Shown here: positions 53,465 to 62,071 of the stretch, in pieces
How the letters are laid out: each line of letters opens with the position of its first letter
Position numbering within the stretch: the first letter of the stretch is position 1
Assembly (NCBI GenBank): GCA_947497585.1
Contig: CANMHG010000004.1
Location: 1 to 64,000 of the forward strand
DNA: 64,000 nucleotides
Direction of reading: 5' to 3'
Source: an uncultured Bacillaceae bacterium
Lineage (GTDB): Bacteria; Bacillota; Bacilli; Bacillales; Bacillaceae_L
Translations under genes and position numbers: made by a program
Notes under the pieces: model-generated
Seen by the model: the letters and a program-made list of their open reading frames with translations, nothing else
What the model was told of the DNA's origin: nothing
The model's database searches: none

Positions 53465-53556
53465 GGTTTGGCACTTGGTAGCGACCCTGCTCAAGACTTA
53501 ACCACCGTTATCCTCAGTCCTTCTAAATAGGATTGCGGTACGGTGGTTTTTTATTT
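53465..53556 (+). ncRNA. Candidate attenuator/riboswitch upstream of the FdhF gene
   Basis: An outer stem GGTT (53465-53468...) with AACC (53500-53503) encloses CTTG/CAAG and AGC/GCT pairs (53474-53477 with 53492-53495; 53480-53482 with 53489-53491), a two-base GT bulge and loop GACCCT. The terminator ACCACCGT (53501-53508) with ACGGTGGT (53540-53547) plus T6 shares bases 53501-53503 with the outer stem, so the two exclude each other. The same layout occurs before the OFA transporter. It may simply terminate the DUF2294 transcript; the shared motif argues for more. Confidence 0.55.
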
Positions 53557-53592
53557 TTGCTATGTGTAAGCTACCGTTGATTTGAATACTAC

Positions 53593-53719
53593 GTTGATTT
53601 CCGCGGAAGGCACGAGACTCCTGCGGGAGAAGCGCGTCAAAGTGAGACCCCACAGGCGCTTGCGCCGAGGAGGCTCACGGACCGCCCGCGGAAAGCGAGT
53701 GCCTGCAGCGGAAATCAAC
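53593..53719. repeat. GC-rich dispersed Bacillaceae repeat, copy 2
   Basis: The outer arms GTTGATTTCCGC (53593-53604) and GCGGAAATCAAC (53708-53719) are perfect inverted repeats. The GC-rich core can fold into a long hairpin. It is the same family as 16864-17141 but in the opposite orientation and shorter (127 bp). It separates the attenuator from the FdhF start, leaving only 38 bp before that gene. Confidence 0.9.
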
Positions 53720-53757
53720 AGGTAAGTATTGAGTTATAAAAAAAAGGAGTGATACCT

Positions 53758-56115
53758 TTGGGTAAAACATTACATCCAGGACCACAAAAAAAGGCAATAT
53801 TGCCAGACCCAAAGCATTGGGTAAGTCCAATTCCATTTGGATTAGGAAAAGTAAAACCAAAGCATATACGAGATGGTTTTAACGTTTTATGGGAAAACAA
53901 AGATAACTTAGGGTATGCAACGAATATTATTACAAAAGGTGTATGTGACGGCTGTGCATTAGGTGTCTCTGGGTTATATGACCAGACATTAACAGGACCT
54001 CACGTGTGTACAACACGCCTAAATGTACTTCGTTTAAATACAATGCCTGCGGTGAAACCTGAAATTCTACATGCTGATATTGATGAATTGCGAAAATATG
54101 ACAGTACAGAGCTTCGCAAGCTAGGGCGTATTCCTTATCCGATGATTCGTCGAAAAGGTGAAAGGAAGTTTTCACGCCTGACATGGGACGAGGCAATGGA
54201 TCTTATTTCAGCTAAAATGAAAAAGCTAGATCCTAAGCAATATGCATTTTATCTTACAAGTCGTGGTATAACGAATGAGTCCTATTATGTAGCAGGAAAA
54301 GTATCTCGTTTCTTAGGTACGAACAACATTGATAATGCCAGTCGTATTTGTCACTCACCTTCGAAAACAGCGTTAAAGCGCTCAATAGGTGTGGGTGCCT
54401 CTACCGTTAACTATTTAGACTGGATTGGAACAGATGTGCTTCTTTTCTGGGGTAGTGTTGCGTCAAATAGTTCACCAGTTTCAACGAAATACATGTTAGA
54501 AGCGAAGAAAAAAGGAACAAAGATTATTGTTGTTAATCCATATAAAGAACCGGCAATGGATAAATACTGGATTCCATCAAATCCAGAGTCAGCCTTATTT
54601 GGTACGAAAATCGCAGATGATTTTTATCAAGTAAATATTGGTGGAGATATTGCTTTCATGCATGGAATTATGAAGCATTGGTTTGAGATGGAGGAGAAGG
54701 CTGTTGGCTCAGCAATTAATCATGATTACGTAGGAAAACATGTAAATGGTTATGAAGAGTTACAAGCAAAAGTTCAGGAACAATCGTGGGAGCATATTGT
54801 TGAATCATCAGGTGTTACAAAGGAACGTATTATCGAATTAGCAGAGCTTCTTGCTGCTAGTAAAAATGCAGTTTATGCTTGGGCTCTTGGTTTAACGATG
54901 CATTCTTTCGCGACCGATAATATTTCACAAGTTGCTAATCTTGCATTGCTACGTGGACATTTAGGACGTGAACATGCTGGTCTAATGCCATTCCGTGGTC
55001 ACTCTTCTGTACAAGGTAGTGGTGAAATGGGTGCTGATCCATTCGTGTTACCTGGTGGAGATTTCTATGGTGAAAATATTCAGCGTATTGAAGAGCTCTG
55101 GGGCTTTAAGCTTCCTGAGTGGCAAGGTGATATTGTTGGTATGACGCTCGAAAATATTTTGCTTCCTGAAGATCATGAACGTAAAATTAAGCTTTACTAT
55201 TTATCAGGTGGTAATTTCCTTGAGACGATGCCAGATCCTGATTTCATTAAAAAAGCATTGTCAGAACTAGATATTCGAGTACATCAAGATATTATTTTAA
55301 ATACTTCTACACTTGTTGACGCAAAAGAGGCAGTAATTGTTTTACCAGCTAAAACACGTTATGAGCAAGAAGGTGGCGGTACTTCCACTTCAACAGAGCG
55401 TATGGTTTATTTTAGTCCTGAAATAAAAGGAAATAAAAATATGGTAGAAGAAGCGCGTGCAGAGTGGAAAATCTATATTGATTTGGCTAAACGAGTAAAA
55501 CCTGAATCAGCTCATCTTGTTGATTTTAAAGATGCTGTTGAAATCCGTGCTGAAATTGCGAAAGCTAATCTTAACTATGATGGAATTCAACACTTAAGCA
55601 AAGCAGGTGATGTATTCCAATGGGGTGGAGCATGGTTATGTGAAGGTGGAATTTGCCCAACGTCAGATGGTAAGGGGAATTTAGTTACAGTTGATATTCC
55701 CGATCTTGGAAAAAAAGAGGGGCAATTTATCGTAACATCAAGGCGTGGTAAACAATTTAATTCTATGGTTTATAGCGAAGTGGATCCTTTTAACGATGCT
55801 GGTCGTTATGATGTTCTAATGAACCCTGAAGATGCACATGATGCAAGTATTGCTGAAGGTGAAGGGATTGTTTTATACAATGGCTTCGGTGTTTTCCAAG
55901 GTAGAGCAAAATTTGTAGACATTGCAAGAGGCAATGTAGAGGTCCATTTCCCAGAAGGTAATTTCCTATTACCGAGAGGTCGATATGAAAAATATGCTGG
56001 AATCCCAGATTACAACATAACAGTTACCCTTGAGAAAGCAGATCGATTCAATGCAAGGAAGGATACACAATACCTTGAAAAACGAGTAGATGAGCTAGAG
56101 GAGATTCCATCTTAA
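53758..56115 (+). CDS. FdhF/YdeP-family molybdopterin oxidoreductase
   Basis: A 785-aa molybdopterin-bis-MGD oxidoreductase. Conserved parts: GVCDGCALG (Cys63, Cys66), LTWDEAMDLI, CHSPSK with Cys198 at the place of the Mo-ligating residue, LRGHLGREHAGLMPFRGHSSVQGSGEMG, and a C-terminal MopB_CT domain (about 650-775). It is of the YdeP type, which lacks the extra ferredoxin domain of B. subtilis YrhE/YjgC. Activity as a formate dehydrogenase is inferred from FdhD, OFA and DUF2294 nearby. TTG 53758 has AAGGAG eight bases upstream. No electron-transfer subunit adjoins. Confidence 0.88.
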   Translation: MGKTLHPGPQKKAILPDPKHWVSPIPFGLGKVKPKHIRDGFNVLWENKDNLGYATNIITKGVCDGCALGVSGLYDQTLTGPHVCTTRLNVLRLNTMPAVKPEILHADIDELRKYDSTELRKLGRIPYPMIRRKGERKFSRLTWDEAMDLISAKMKKLDPKQYAFYLTSRGITNESYYVAGKVSRFLGTNNIDNASRICHSPSKTALKRSIGVGASTVNYLDWIGTDVLLFWGSVASNSSPVSTKYMLEAKKKGTKIIVVNPYKEPAMDKYWIPSNPESALFGTKIADDFYQVNIGGDIAFMHGIMKHWFEMEEKAVGSAINHDYVGKHVNGYEELQAKVQEQSWEHIVESSGVTKERIIELAELLAASKNAVYAWALGLTMHSFATDNISQVANLALLRGHLGREHAGLMPFRGHSSVQGSGEMGADPFVLPGGDFYGENIQRIEELWGFKLPEWQGDIVGMTLENILLPEDHERKIKLYYLSGGNFLETMPDPDFIKKALSELDIRVHQDIILNTSTLVDAKEAVIVLPAKTRYEQEGGGTSTSTERMVYFSPEIKGNKNMVEEARAEWKIYIDLAKRVKPESAHLVDFKDAVEIRAEIAKANLNYDGIQHLSKAGDVFQWGGAWLCEGGICPTSDGKGNLVTVDIPDLGKKEGQFIVTSRRGKQFNSMVYSEVDPFNDAGRYDVLMNPEDAHDASIAEGEGIVLYNGFGVFQGRAKFVDIARGNVEVHFPEGNFLLPRGRYEKYAGIPDYNITVTLEKADRFNARKDTQYLEKRVDELEEIPS

Positions 56116-56293
56116 ATTAGGGCTCTATATAATAGAAGGAAGCGGGCATTCGTTGTCCGTTTTTTTTTGCTTTTAAAAAGTTTGATTAACAAGACAAATG
56201 TCTTTACACATAGTAACCATAATAGGAATATTTTCTTATTAAGTTGGTAAAATAAGCTTATCTTATTTTTTGAAAGTAAAGGGGGACTGTGTG

Positions 56294-56842
56294 ATGACGA
56301 ATCTCTTTGAGGCGGTGGCCAATACATTAAAAGTCAAACTAGACAATGAGCCAAAATCACCTTTGCATGTAGGAGAAGTCATGAGTTGTTGGGTGTATGT
56401 AGCAATGATGGATGAAGCGTCTATTTTTATGCAAGCTGGCGTGAACATGACTTCAGACGATGAATTACTTCATATGTTAAAGGATAGTATAGAGCAATGT
56501 GATAAACAGTCAAAAAAATTGAAGGATTTTATGAAAACGGAAGGTGTTCATTTACCAAATGTTTCAGAACCTAGACCTAATTCTGATCCTAATTCAGTCC
56601 CATTAGGCGTAAAGTTAACAGATGAGGAGATTGCAAATGGGGTGTCAATCAAAACGGCATCTGCGATTATTGCATGTGCGACTGGTGCTTCACAATCAAT
56701 AAGAACGGATTTAGGTACAATATGGGTTGATTTCTTAAGTGAAAAGCTTTTATTTGGAACATCATTAAAGACACTCTTGATAAAACGTGGCTGGATTAAG
56801 GTGCCACCATATTATTATCCTCCTGGCCAACCACAGCAATAA
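56294..56842 (+). CDS. DUF3231-like protein
   Basis: A 182-aa helical protein of the DUF3231 kind, ferritin-like in look, with LHVGEVMSCWVYVAMMDEASIFMQAG and TDEEIANGVSIKTASAIIACATGASQSIRTDLGTIW. The tail PPYYYPPGQPQQ is like that of coat-type proteins. I prefer ATG 56294, with AAAGGGGG eight bases upstream, over the longer frame at 56270. Function unknown; spore association is a guess. Confidence 0.75.
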   Translation: MTNLFEAVANTLKVKLDNEPKSPLHVGEVMSCWVYVAMMDEASIFMQAGVNMTSDDELLHMLKDSIEQCDKQSKKLKDFMKTEGVHLPNVSEPRPNSDPNSVPLGVKLTDEEIANGVSIKTASAIIACATGASQSIRTDLGTIWVDFLSEKLLFGTSLKTLLIKRGWIKVPPYYYPPGQPQQ

Positions 56843-56847
56843 AAAAA

Positions 56848-56876
56848 AAAGGTGTTAGTTGTTATCTAACACTTTT
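56848..56876. terminator. Bidirectional terminator
   Basis: The stem AAGGTGTTAG/CTAACACTTT. A run of ten A before it gives a strong T tail for the minus-strand gene. Confidence 0.9.
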
Positions 56877-57383
56877 CTTTTTTTGTATGTTCCATTTTTT
56901 ATATATAAGCAATAAAACCTTCCTTCTACTTCTTTTAAAAATAAAGTAAACGGTTATGTAAGATAATAGTCCAGCTACTAGCATGTTAACTATCATACCC
57001 ACAATAAAGGCTTTACCTATGGTAATCCCAACTTCTATAACTTCTTCTGTTTCCTCGATACCCTGTTCAATTATTATCTCCTCAATTTCTATTGGAAAAA
57101 GGATATGACCGGTTACTATATTTAGATAAAACAATAAAGGAAAAGCCCAAATGAGGAGAATTCCCCCAACCAAGCCAGCAACTGAATTACCTCGAAACAA
57201 CTTAGGTAATGCTGCAGAAGCAAGTGGTCCTACTCCAAAAGTTGGAATAAAGTTCAATAGTAATCCAACTGTAAAACCAATAGCTACGCTATGAGCATTG
57301 TCTCTTAATCTAAATAATTTTAATAACATAAATTTGATTTTTCTTTTCCAAGACAGCAGCATATAATCACCAAAATAAATCAT
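56862..57383 (-). CDS. DUF2062 membrane protein
   Basis: A 173-aa membrane protein with three or four hydrophobic segments. DUF2062 region: HSVAIGFTVGLLLNFIPTFGVGPLASAALPKLFRGN and a following LLIWAFPLLFYLNI. An acidic loop EIEEIIIEQGIEETEEVIE separates the last helices. The start at 57383 has AGAGGTT upstream; ATG 57362 is possible. Function unknown. Confidence 0.8.
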   Translation of the reverse strand: MIYFGDYMLLSWKRKIKFMLLKLFRLRDNAHSVAIGFTVGLLLNFIPTFGVGPLASAALPKLFRGNSVAGLVGGILLIWAFPLLFYLNIVTGHILFPIEIEEIIIEQGIEETEEVIEVGITIGKAFIVGMIVNMLVAGLLSYITVYFIFKRSRRKVLLLIYKKWNIQKKKSVR

Positions 57384-57539
57384 ATTTATTTAACCTCTAA
57401 GTAATTACTGTATGACAAATAGTTAGTACATGCAAGTTTTTTGAAAAAGTAAGAAAGTTCCAAAACAAATTGATTGTGTAGAAAAACATAACTCACTATA
57501 ATGTATCTATTCAGATGTATTGAAACGAGGGTAAAGAGA

Positions 57540-58481
57540 ATGAGGAACGAGTATTGGACCGACCATCGTGTTGGTGTGTTATATACTGCTGGTGCCTATA
57601 TCCTGTGGGGATTCCTTCCGTTATATTGGAAACTACTGGATCATGTACCGTCTGCAGAGATATTAGCACACCGAATTTTATGGTCTTTTATTTTTGTCGT
57701 GATGATTTTAGTAGTTGCTAATAAGGGTAAGAAATTTATAACAGAATGTAAAAATGTTTTTAACACTAAGAAAGCACTCTTTGGGGTAACAGCTTCAGCC
57801 GTATTAATTAGTTGTAATTGGTTCGTTTATATATGGGCTGTTAACCATGATCACATTATCGAAGCAAGTCTTGGTTATTATATAAACCCACTTGTTAGTG
57901 TTCTCTTAGCAACTATCGTTCTAAAAGAAAAGTTAAACTATTGGCAAGTCATTGCATTTATTCTCGCAGGGATTGGAGTTCTAATTCTAGCTATCCAATA
58001 TGGTCAATTTCCATGGGTGGCATTAACTTTAGCCATAAGCTTTGGATTGTATGGATTAACGAAAAAGTTAACGAAATTGGATTCATTAATAGGGCTGACA
58101 TTCGAAACAATGATTGTTGTTCCTATTGCAATAGGCTATTTATTTTTCTTAGAGTCAGATGGAATGGCTACATTTTTTTCCGCGTCCATATCCACTAAAT
58201 TAATATTAGTAGGCGCAGGTATTGCTACAGCTATGCCATTGCTTTGGTTTGCGAACGGAGCAAAACGAATTCCTTTATCGATGATTGGAATCTTACAATA
58301 TATTGCCCCATCCATTAGCTTGTTCCTTGGAGTGTTTCTGTATCATGAGCACTTTACTAAAATTCATATGGTGACTTTTTCTCTAATCTGGACAGCACTA
58401 GTAATCTATTCATTATCGAAAACGAAGTTATTAGTCAGTGCAGAACAAAAGTTTCGTAAAGGGAAAACTTTTAGTGCATAA
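57540..58481 (+). CDS. rarD: EamA-family transporter RarD
   Basis: A 313-aa DMT transporter with ten hydrophobic segments: GVLYTAGAYILWGFLPLYWKLLDHVPSAEILAHRILWSFIFV is the RarD opening, with ASAVLISCNWFVYIWAVNHDHIIEASLGYYINPLVSVLLA following. Substrate not established. ATG 57540 has GAGGG upstream; the longest frame adds 13 residues without a ribosome site. A weak GAATTCGGCAGG/CCTGTCGGATTC hairpin follows the gene. Confidence 0.88.
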   Translation: MRNEYWTDHRVGVLYTAGAYILWGFLPLYWKLLDHVPSAEILAHRILWSFIFVVMILVVANKGKKFITECKNVFNTKKALFGVTASAVLISCNWFVYIWAVNHDHIIEASLGYYINPLVSVLLATIVLKEKLNYWQVIAFILAGIGVLILAIQYGQFPWVALTLAISFGLYGLTKKLTKLDSLIGLTFETMIVVPIAIGYLFFLESDGMATFFSASISTKLILVGAGIATAMPLLWFANGAKRIPLSMIGILQYIAPSISLFLGVFLYHEHFTKIHMVTFSLIWTALVIYSLSKTKLLVSAEQKFRKGKTFSA

Positions 58482-58593
58482 GGAATTCGGCAGGCAATTT
58501 TCCTGTCGGATTCGTTAGAAAATATTCACTATAGAGAGATTTTTTAAATCATGATATAGTAGGAAAGTGTAAAAATACAATCCGATGATGTCG

Positions 58594-58665
58594 GGAGAGG
58601 TTCTAGTAAATACCCTCTATAAAAAACTAAGGACAAACGATATCCTTGGGATGTTGTTTTTTTTT
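58594..58665 (+). ncRNA. PreQ1-I riboswitch upstream of queF
   Basis: The aptamer is AGAGGTTCTAG (58596-58606), then ACCCTCT closing P1, then the A-rich tail ATAAAAAACTAAGG, which forms the pseudoknot. This matches the class I preQ1 consensus. A hairpin AAGGA/TCCTT and a nine-T tract follow as expression platform, ending 52 bp before queF. PreQ1 binding is expected to terminate transcription. Confidence 0.94.
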
Positions 58666-58716
58666 GTTAATTTAATGTTAACTATCAAAAGATATAGATG
58701 AAAGTGAGGAAACAAT

Positions 58717-59214
58717 ATGTCAGGAAGAAGAGACGAAGAATTAACAGATGTTACATTATTAGGAAACCAAGGTACAAAGTATCTTTTTGAATATTCACCT
58801 GATATTCTTGAAACGTTTGATAATAAACACCAAAACCGAGACTACTTTGTAAAATTTAACTGTCCTGAGTTTACAAGCCTTTGCCCGAAAACAGGACAGC
58901 CTGATTTTGCGACAATCTACATTAGCTATATACCAGAAGTGAAAATGGTTGAAAGTAAGTCCTTAAAGCTTTATTTATTTAGTTTCCGTAATCATGGTGA
59001 TTTCCATGAGGACTGCATGAACATTATCATGAATGACTTAATTGAATTAATGGACCCTCGATATATCGAGGTTTGGGGGAAATTCACACCGCGTGGTGGA
59101 ATCTCAATCGATCCTTATACGAACTATGGAAAGCCAGGCACTAAATATGAGCAAATGGCAGAATACCGAATGATGAATCACGATTTATATCCTGAGACAA
59201 TTGATAATCGATAA
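58717..59214 (+). CDS. queF: NADPH-dependent preQ0 reductase QueF
   Basis: A 165-aa enzyme of the T-fold superfamily that reduces 7-cyano-7-deazaguanine (preQ0) to preQ1 in queuosine synthesis. The catalytic Cys56 and Asp63 are in [11 protein letters not shown], and the QueF motif [22 protein letters not shown] binds NADPH. The length is that of the short B. subtilis type. The preQ1-I riboswitch controls it. The partner genes queC, queD and queE, next to queF in B. subtilis, are not here, so this copy stands alone. Confidence 0.97.
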   Translation: MSGRRDEELTDVTLLGNQGTKYLFEYSPDILETFDNKHQNRDYFVKFNCPEFTSLCPKTGQPDFATIYISYIPEVKMVESKSLKLYLFSFRNHGDFHEDCMNIIMNDLIELMDPRYIEVWGKFTPRGGISIDPYTNYGKPGTKYEQMAEYRMMNHDLYPETIDNR

Positions 59215-59224
59215 AATGGAACGA

Positions 59225-59264
59225 AAAATGCTTGGATAAGAGAATTCTTGTCCAAGCATTTTTG
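59225..59264. terminator. Bidirectional terminator
   Basis: The stem AAAATGCTTGGA/TCCAAGCATTTT between convergent queF and ykvS. Confidence 0.93.
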
Positions 59265-59289
59265 TTATTAGGCTTATTTTTCTAGGAAA

Positions 59290-59469
59290 CTATGCTTCAA
59301 TGATTTTATAATTCTTGTGATTAACAACCGTTCGTCTATCTAAATCCAAGTCTCTATAATTATCCATATAAGTTAAATCAACGATTACAGAATTTTCATT
59401 GACCTTTTCAACAATACCTTGAAGTCCATCCTTGAACTCAATAATATTACCGATCGATGCAACTTTCAT
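59290..59469 (-). CDS. ykvS: YkvS-family (DUF2187) small protein
   Basis: A 59-aa protein close to B. subtilis YkvS through its whole length (IGNIIEFKDGLQGIVEKVNENSVIVDLT...RDLDLD...VVNHKNYKII). The fold is a small beta barrel, like KOW/Tudor domains. AAGGAGGG precedes ATG 59469; the frame is open for 11 more codons. Function unknown. Confidence 0.93.
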   Translation of the reverse strand: MKVASIGNIIEFKDGLQGIVEKVNENSVIVDLTYMDNYRDLDLDRRTVVNHKNYKIIEA

Positions 59470-59626
59470 CGTTAGTCCCTCCTTAATTTTAAGAAAATTC
59501 AATTATTCTTATTTTGCCTTATTATTTCCAAAACGTAAAGTCTTTTTGGTAGAATATTTTATAAAAATGGATTAATTATGACATATTTTAATATAGTTAT
59601 TATTAAAAGTGAAGGGGAGTATCGTT

Positions 59627-60478
59627 TTGAAGAAAATAGGATTGGTGTTAGAAGGCGGAGGGATGAGAGGGGTATATACTGCGGGTATATTAGAATACTT
59701 TTTAGAACAAAATCTATTCTTTCCTTATATAATTGGCGTATCAGCAGGAGCATGTAATGCAGCATCCTACATATCTAGGCAAAAAGGTCGAAATCGAAAG
59801 GTCAATATTGATTATGTGAAACACCCTGAATATATATCTTATAAGAAGCTTTTAAAGGAAAGACAATTATTTGGCATGGACTTCATATTCAATGAATTAC
59901 CCACTAAGTTAGTTCCGTTTGATTTTGAAACGTTTAATCAAGCAGCTGAACATTTTGTTGTTGGTACTACTGATTGTGTAACAGGTGAACCTGTATACCT
60001 ATCTAAAGAAGACTATCAAGAAGATATATTAATGGCCATCAGGGCTTCCAGCTCGTTACCCTTTGTTGCACCGGTGGTTGAATTTAGGGATAAAAAGCTT
60101 TTAGATGGTGGGTTATCTGATCCTATCCCGATCAAAAAAGCTCAGTCTGAAAACAATACTAAAAATGTCATAGTGTTAACACAGGAAAAGGGATATCGAA
60201 AGAGTAAGCCGAAAATGGAGTGGTTACTCAAAAGAAGCTTACGAGATTATCCACAAATCGGTCATGTGATGAGTAACCGCTACAAAATATATAATGAAAC
60301 GCTAGACTACATCGAAGAACAAGAAGAAAAAGGTAATGTATTCGTATTTAGGCCAGAATCCATCCATGCAGTTGGCCGAGTAGAACGAAACCCACTCAAG
60401 CTTGCTGCACTCTATGAAGAAGGGTACAACCAAGCTGAACACCAATTTGAAGAGTTGCAAAATTGGTTAAATACATAA
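59627..60478 (+). CDS. Patatin-like phospholipase family protein
   Basis: A 283-aa cytoplasmic esterase. The oxyanion loop is EGGGMRGVYTAG, the nucleophile elbow GVSAG (Ser39), and the catalytic Asp160 is in DGGLSDPIP. It belongs to the bacterial YjjU/RssA-like patatins. TTG 59627 has AAGGGGAG eight bases upstream and gives the normal N-terminus KKIGLVLEGGG. Lipid hydrolysis is expected; substrate unknown. Confidence 0.9.
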   Translation: MKKIGLVLEGGGMRGVYTAGILEYFLEQNLFFPYIIGVSAGACNAASYISRQKGRNRKVNIDYVKHPEYISYKKLLKERQLFGMDFIFNELPTKLVPFDFETFNQAAEHFVVGTTDCVTGEPVYLSKEDYQEDILMAIRASSSLPFVAPVVEFRDKKLLDGGLSDPIPIKKAQSENNTKNVIVLTQEKGYRKSKPKMEWLLKRSLRDYPQIGHVMSNRYKIYNETLDYIEEQEEKGNVFVFRPESIHAVGRVERNPLKLAALYEEGYNQAEHQFEELQNWLNT

Positions 60479-60483
60479 AAAAA

Positions 60484-60524
60484 GGGCCTAACTCCACCGC
60501 TTTAAAGCAGTGGGGGTCAGGCCC
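60484..60524 (-). terminator. GC-rich hairpin, terminator of the repeat-rich protein gene
   Basis: GGGCCT (60484-60489) through TTT pairs with AAAGC..AGGCCC (60504-60524), with a few mismatches. On the minus strand seven T follow. Hairpins of this GGGGTCAGGCCCC kind occur as dispersed repeats in Bacillus genomes. Confidence 0.8.
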
Positions 60525-60540
60525 CTGTTGACACAATTTA

Positions 60541-61185
60541 TTATCTGCCGCAGCCGCAGCCACAGCTACCAGTTGGACCATAGCCCATGCCTGGTCCAGC
60601 GCCCATGCCAGGATTTTGTGTCATAGCAGGGTTAAAGCCCATGCCAGGGTTTTGTGTCATAGCAGGATTGAAGCCCATGCCAGGATTTTGTGTCATAGCA
60701 GGATTGAAGCCCATGCCAGGATTTTGTGTCATAGCAGGATTGAAGCCCATGCCAGGGTTTTGTGTCATAGCAGGGTTGAAGCCCATGGTAGGGTTTTGTG
60801 TCATAGCAGGGTTGAAGCCCATGCTAGGGTTTTGTGTCATGCCTGGATTGAAGCCCATGCCAGGAGTTGGAGTCATGCCCTGGCCATATCCCATAGGAGG
60901 CTGTTGTTGCCCCATCATTGGAGATGGTCCAAAGTCCATATCTTCATCATAGTCGAAGTCTTGAGTTGGCATTGCTGGTGTCATACCACCATATACTGGT
61001 CCAGTAGGTGCTGAAGGTCCTGTTTCATATGGTCCATATGGTAGTGTCATCGGAGCTTGAAACTGCGCATTTGGAACATCTGGTGTGAATCCTTGTTGTG
61101 GAAAATTTGTAGGGCCAAATTGATTCATTGGTAAAGGCTGGTTAGCCATGTATGGATTATTCATTGGAGTATTTCTTTTAAACAA
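60541..61185 (-). CDS. Gly/Met/Asn/Pro repeat protein, coat-like
   Basis: A 214-aa low-complexity protein. The N-terminal half is proline/glutamine rich, an acidic patch DFDYDEDMDFG follows, and then seven tandem 12-residue repeats of the shape NPGMGFNPAMTQ (36 bp each), ending with a glycine/cysteine tail SCGCGCGR. There is no signal peptide. The composition and cysteine tail resemble spore coat or exosporium structural proteins. TTG start, GAGAGGA upstream. The repeats are nearly identical at the DNA level, so copy number probably varies among strains. Confidence 0.8.
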   Translation of the reverse strand: MFKRNTPMNNPYMANQPLPMNQFGPTNFPQQGFTPDVPNAQFQAPMTLPYGPYETGPSAPTGPVYGGMTPAMPTQDFDYDEDMDFGPSPMMGQQQPPMGYGQGMTPTPGMGFNPGMTQNPSMGFNPAMTQNPTMGFNPAMTQNPGMGFNPAMTQNPGMGFNPAMTQNPGMGFNPAMTQNPGMGFNPAMTQNPGMGAGPGMGYGPTGSCGCGCGR

Positions 61186-61373
61186 GTGAATCGTCCTCTC
61201 TCAGTTAATAAGTAATGTAATATGCCTAACTGACATATCCACCATATACTATGGACCATATTTGTTTTTTGTGTTAAATCCCTAGATAAATGGGTTTTCG
61301 CCTTGTTACCTACAGATAAAATAATTATAATAAGAAAGTCCTTTGCGAACTCTATTTTTAAGAGGTGATACAT

Positions 61374-61568
61374 ATGAATGAAGAATTTGTGAATGAAATT
61401 TTAGATAAGTTACGTGATGGGGAACTTAGTGAGTACCATGTGACGAATGAACAGTTTTTAGCTTTCCGTGAATTTATTGTAAAAAGAGAGGACTTTAAAC
61501 ATTTTAGAGGTATTGCCCAGCGCGGTGGATCTGTTCTTTATAAATATTTGGCTGAACCGAGGAGTTGA
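61374..61568 (+). CDS. Small conserved-looking protein, unknown
   Basis: A 64-aa acidic/basic helical protein (ELSEYHVTNEQFLAFREFIVKREDFKHFRGIAQRGGSVLYKYL). GAGGTG lies before ATG 61374, the fourth codon of the longest frame. There is no membrane segment. I do not recognise a family. The third tandem array begins immediately after its stop. Confidence 0.75.
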   Translation: MNEEFVNEILDKLRDGELSEYHVTNEQFLAFREFIVKREDFKHFRGIAQRGGSVLYKYLAEPRS

Positions 61569-61878
61569 CTTTATGGTGGTTTATGTTACTTGAAAACCAG
61601 AATTTTACCGAAACAGGTGACATAAATGGATTTATGTGCCCTCAAACTGGGCTCAGAACAAAATGAAGTCACATAAATGGATTTATGCGCCCTCAAACTG
61701 GGGTTTTAAGCAAAACGAGGTCACATAAACGAATTTATGCGCCCTCAAATTGGGGTTCCGAAAAACTTGAGGTCACATAAATGGATTTATGCACCCTCAA
61801 ACTGGGGTTTCGAGCAAAACGAGGTCACATAAACATATTTTTGTGCCAGCAAAATGGTTTCTTAAACCGAGAGCAGGT
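61569..61878. repeat. 52-bp tandem palindromic array 3
   Basis: CACATAAATGGATTTATG-type palindromes begin at 61620, 61671, 61723, 61775 and 61827, with a degenerate unit from 61569. The spacing is 51-52 bp. The units share a tail CGCCCTCAAACTGGGGTTT then GCAAAACGAGGT. The core is ATAAA-N4-TTTAT, as in array 2. There is no ORF. Confidence 0.94.
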
Positions 61879-61962
61879 TATAAAAACCATCTTCTTCGGC
61901 AAAATCCACAAAAATTATAGTACTAGTTAAATTTACCAAAGGTGAATCAAACATGATGAAAT

Positions 61963-61986
61963 CAAGGATTATTCCTCGGTTTTTTT
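61963..61986 (+). terminator. Possible weak terminator
   Basis: AGGATTATTCCT is a short stem within CAAGGA/TCCTCG followed by T7. It lies in the otherwise featureless gap 61879-62071 before ykvT. Confidence 0.4.
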
Positions 61987-62071
61987 GTTACCATATTTTA
62001 GTTAATGCTAGTCTCATAATATCTTGTTAGCCTATTAAGGAGCCAAGCAAACTACTAGGAGGTAACAAACA

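Noticed and set aside
58482..58530. Terminator after rarD
   Set aside because: A GAATTCGGCAGG/CCTGTCGGATTC hairpin is present but no T tract follows; I left it as a remark in the gene entry.
60587..61014. Two long plus-strand ORFs opposite the repeat-rich protein gene
   Set aside because: They are by-products of a stop-free 36-bp repeat; the minus-strand frame has the ribosome site, a start and a terminator, and makes a sensible protein.
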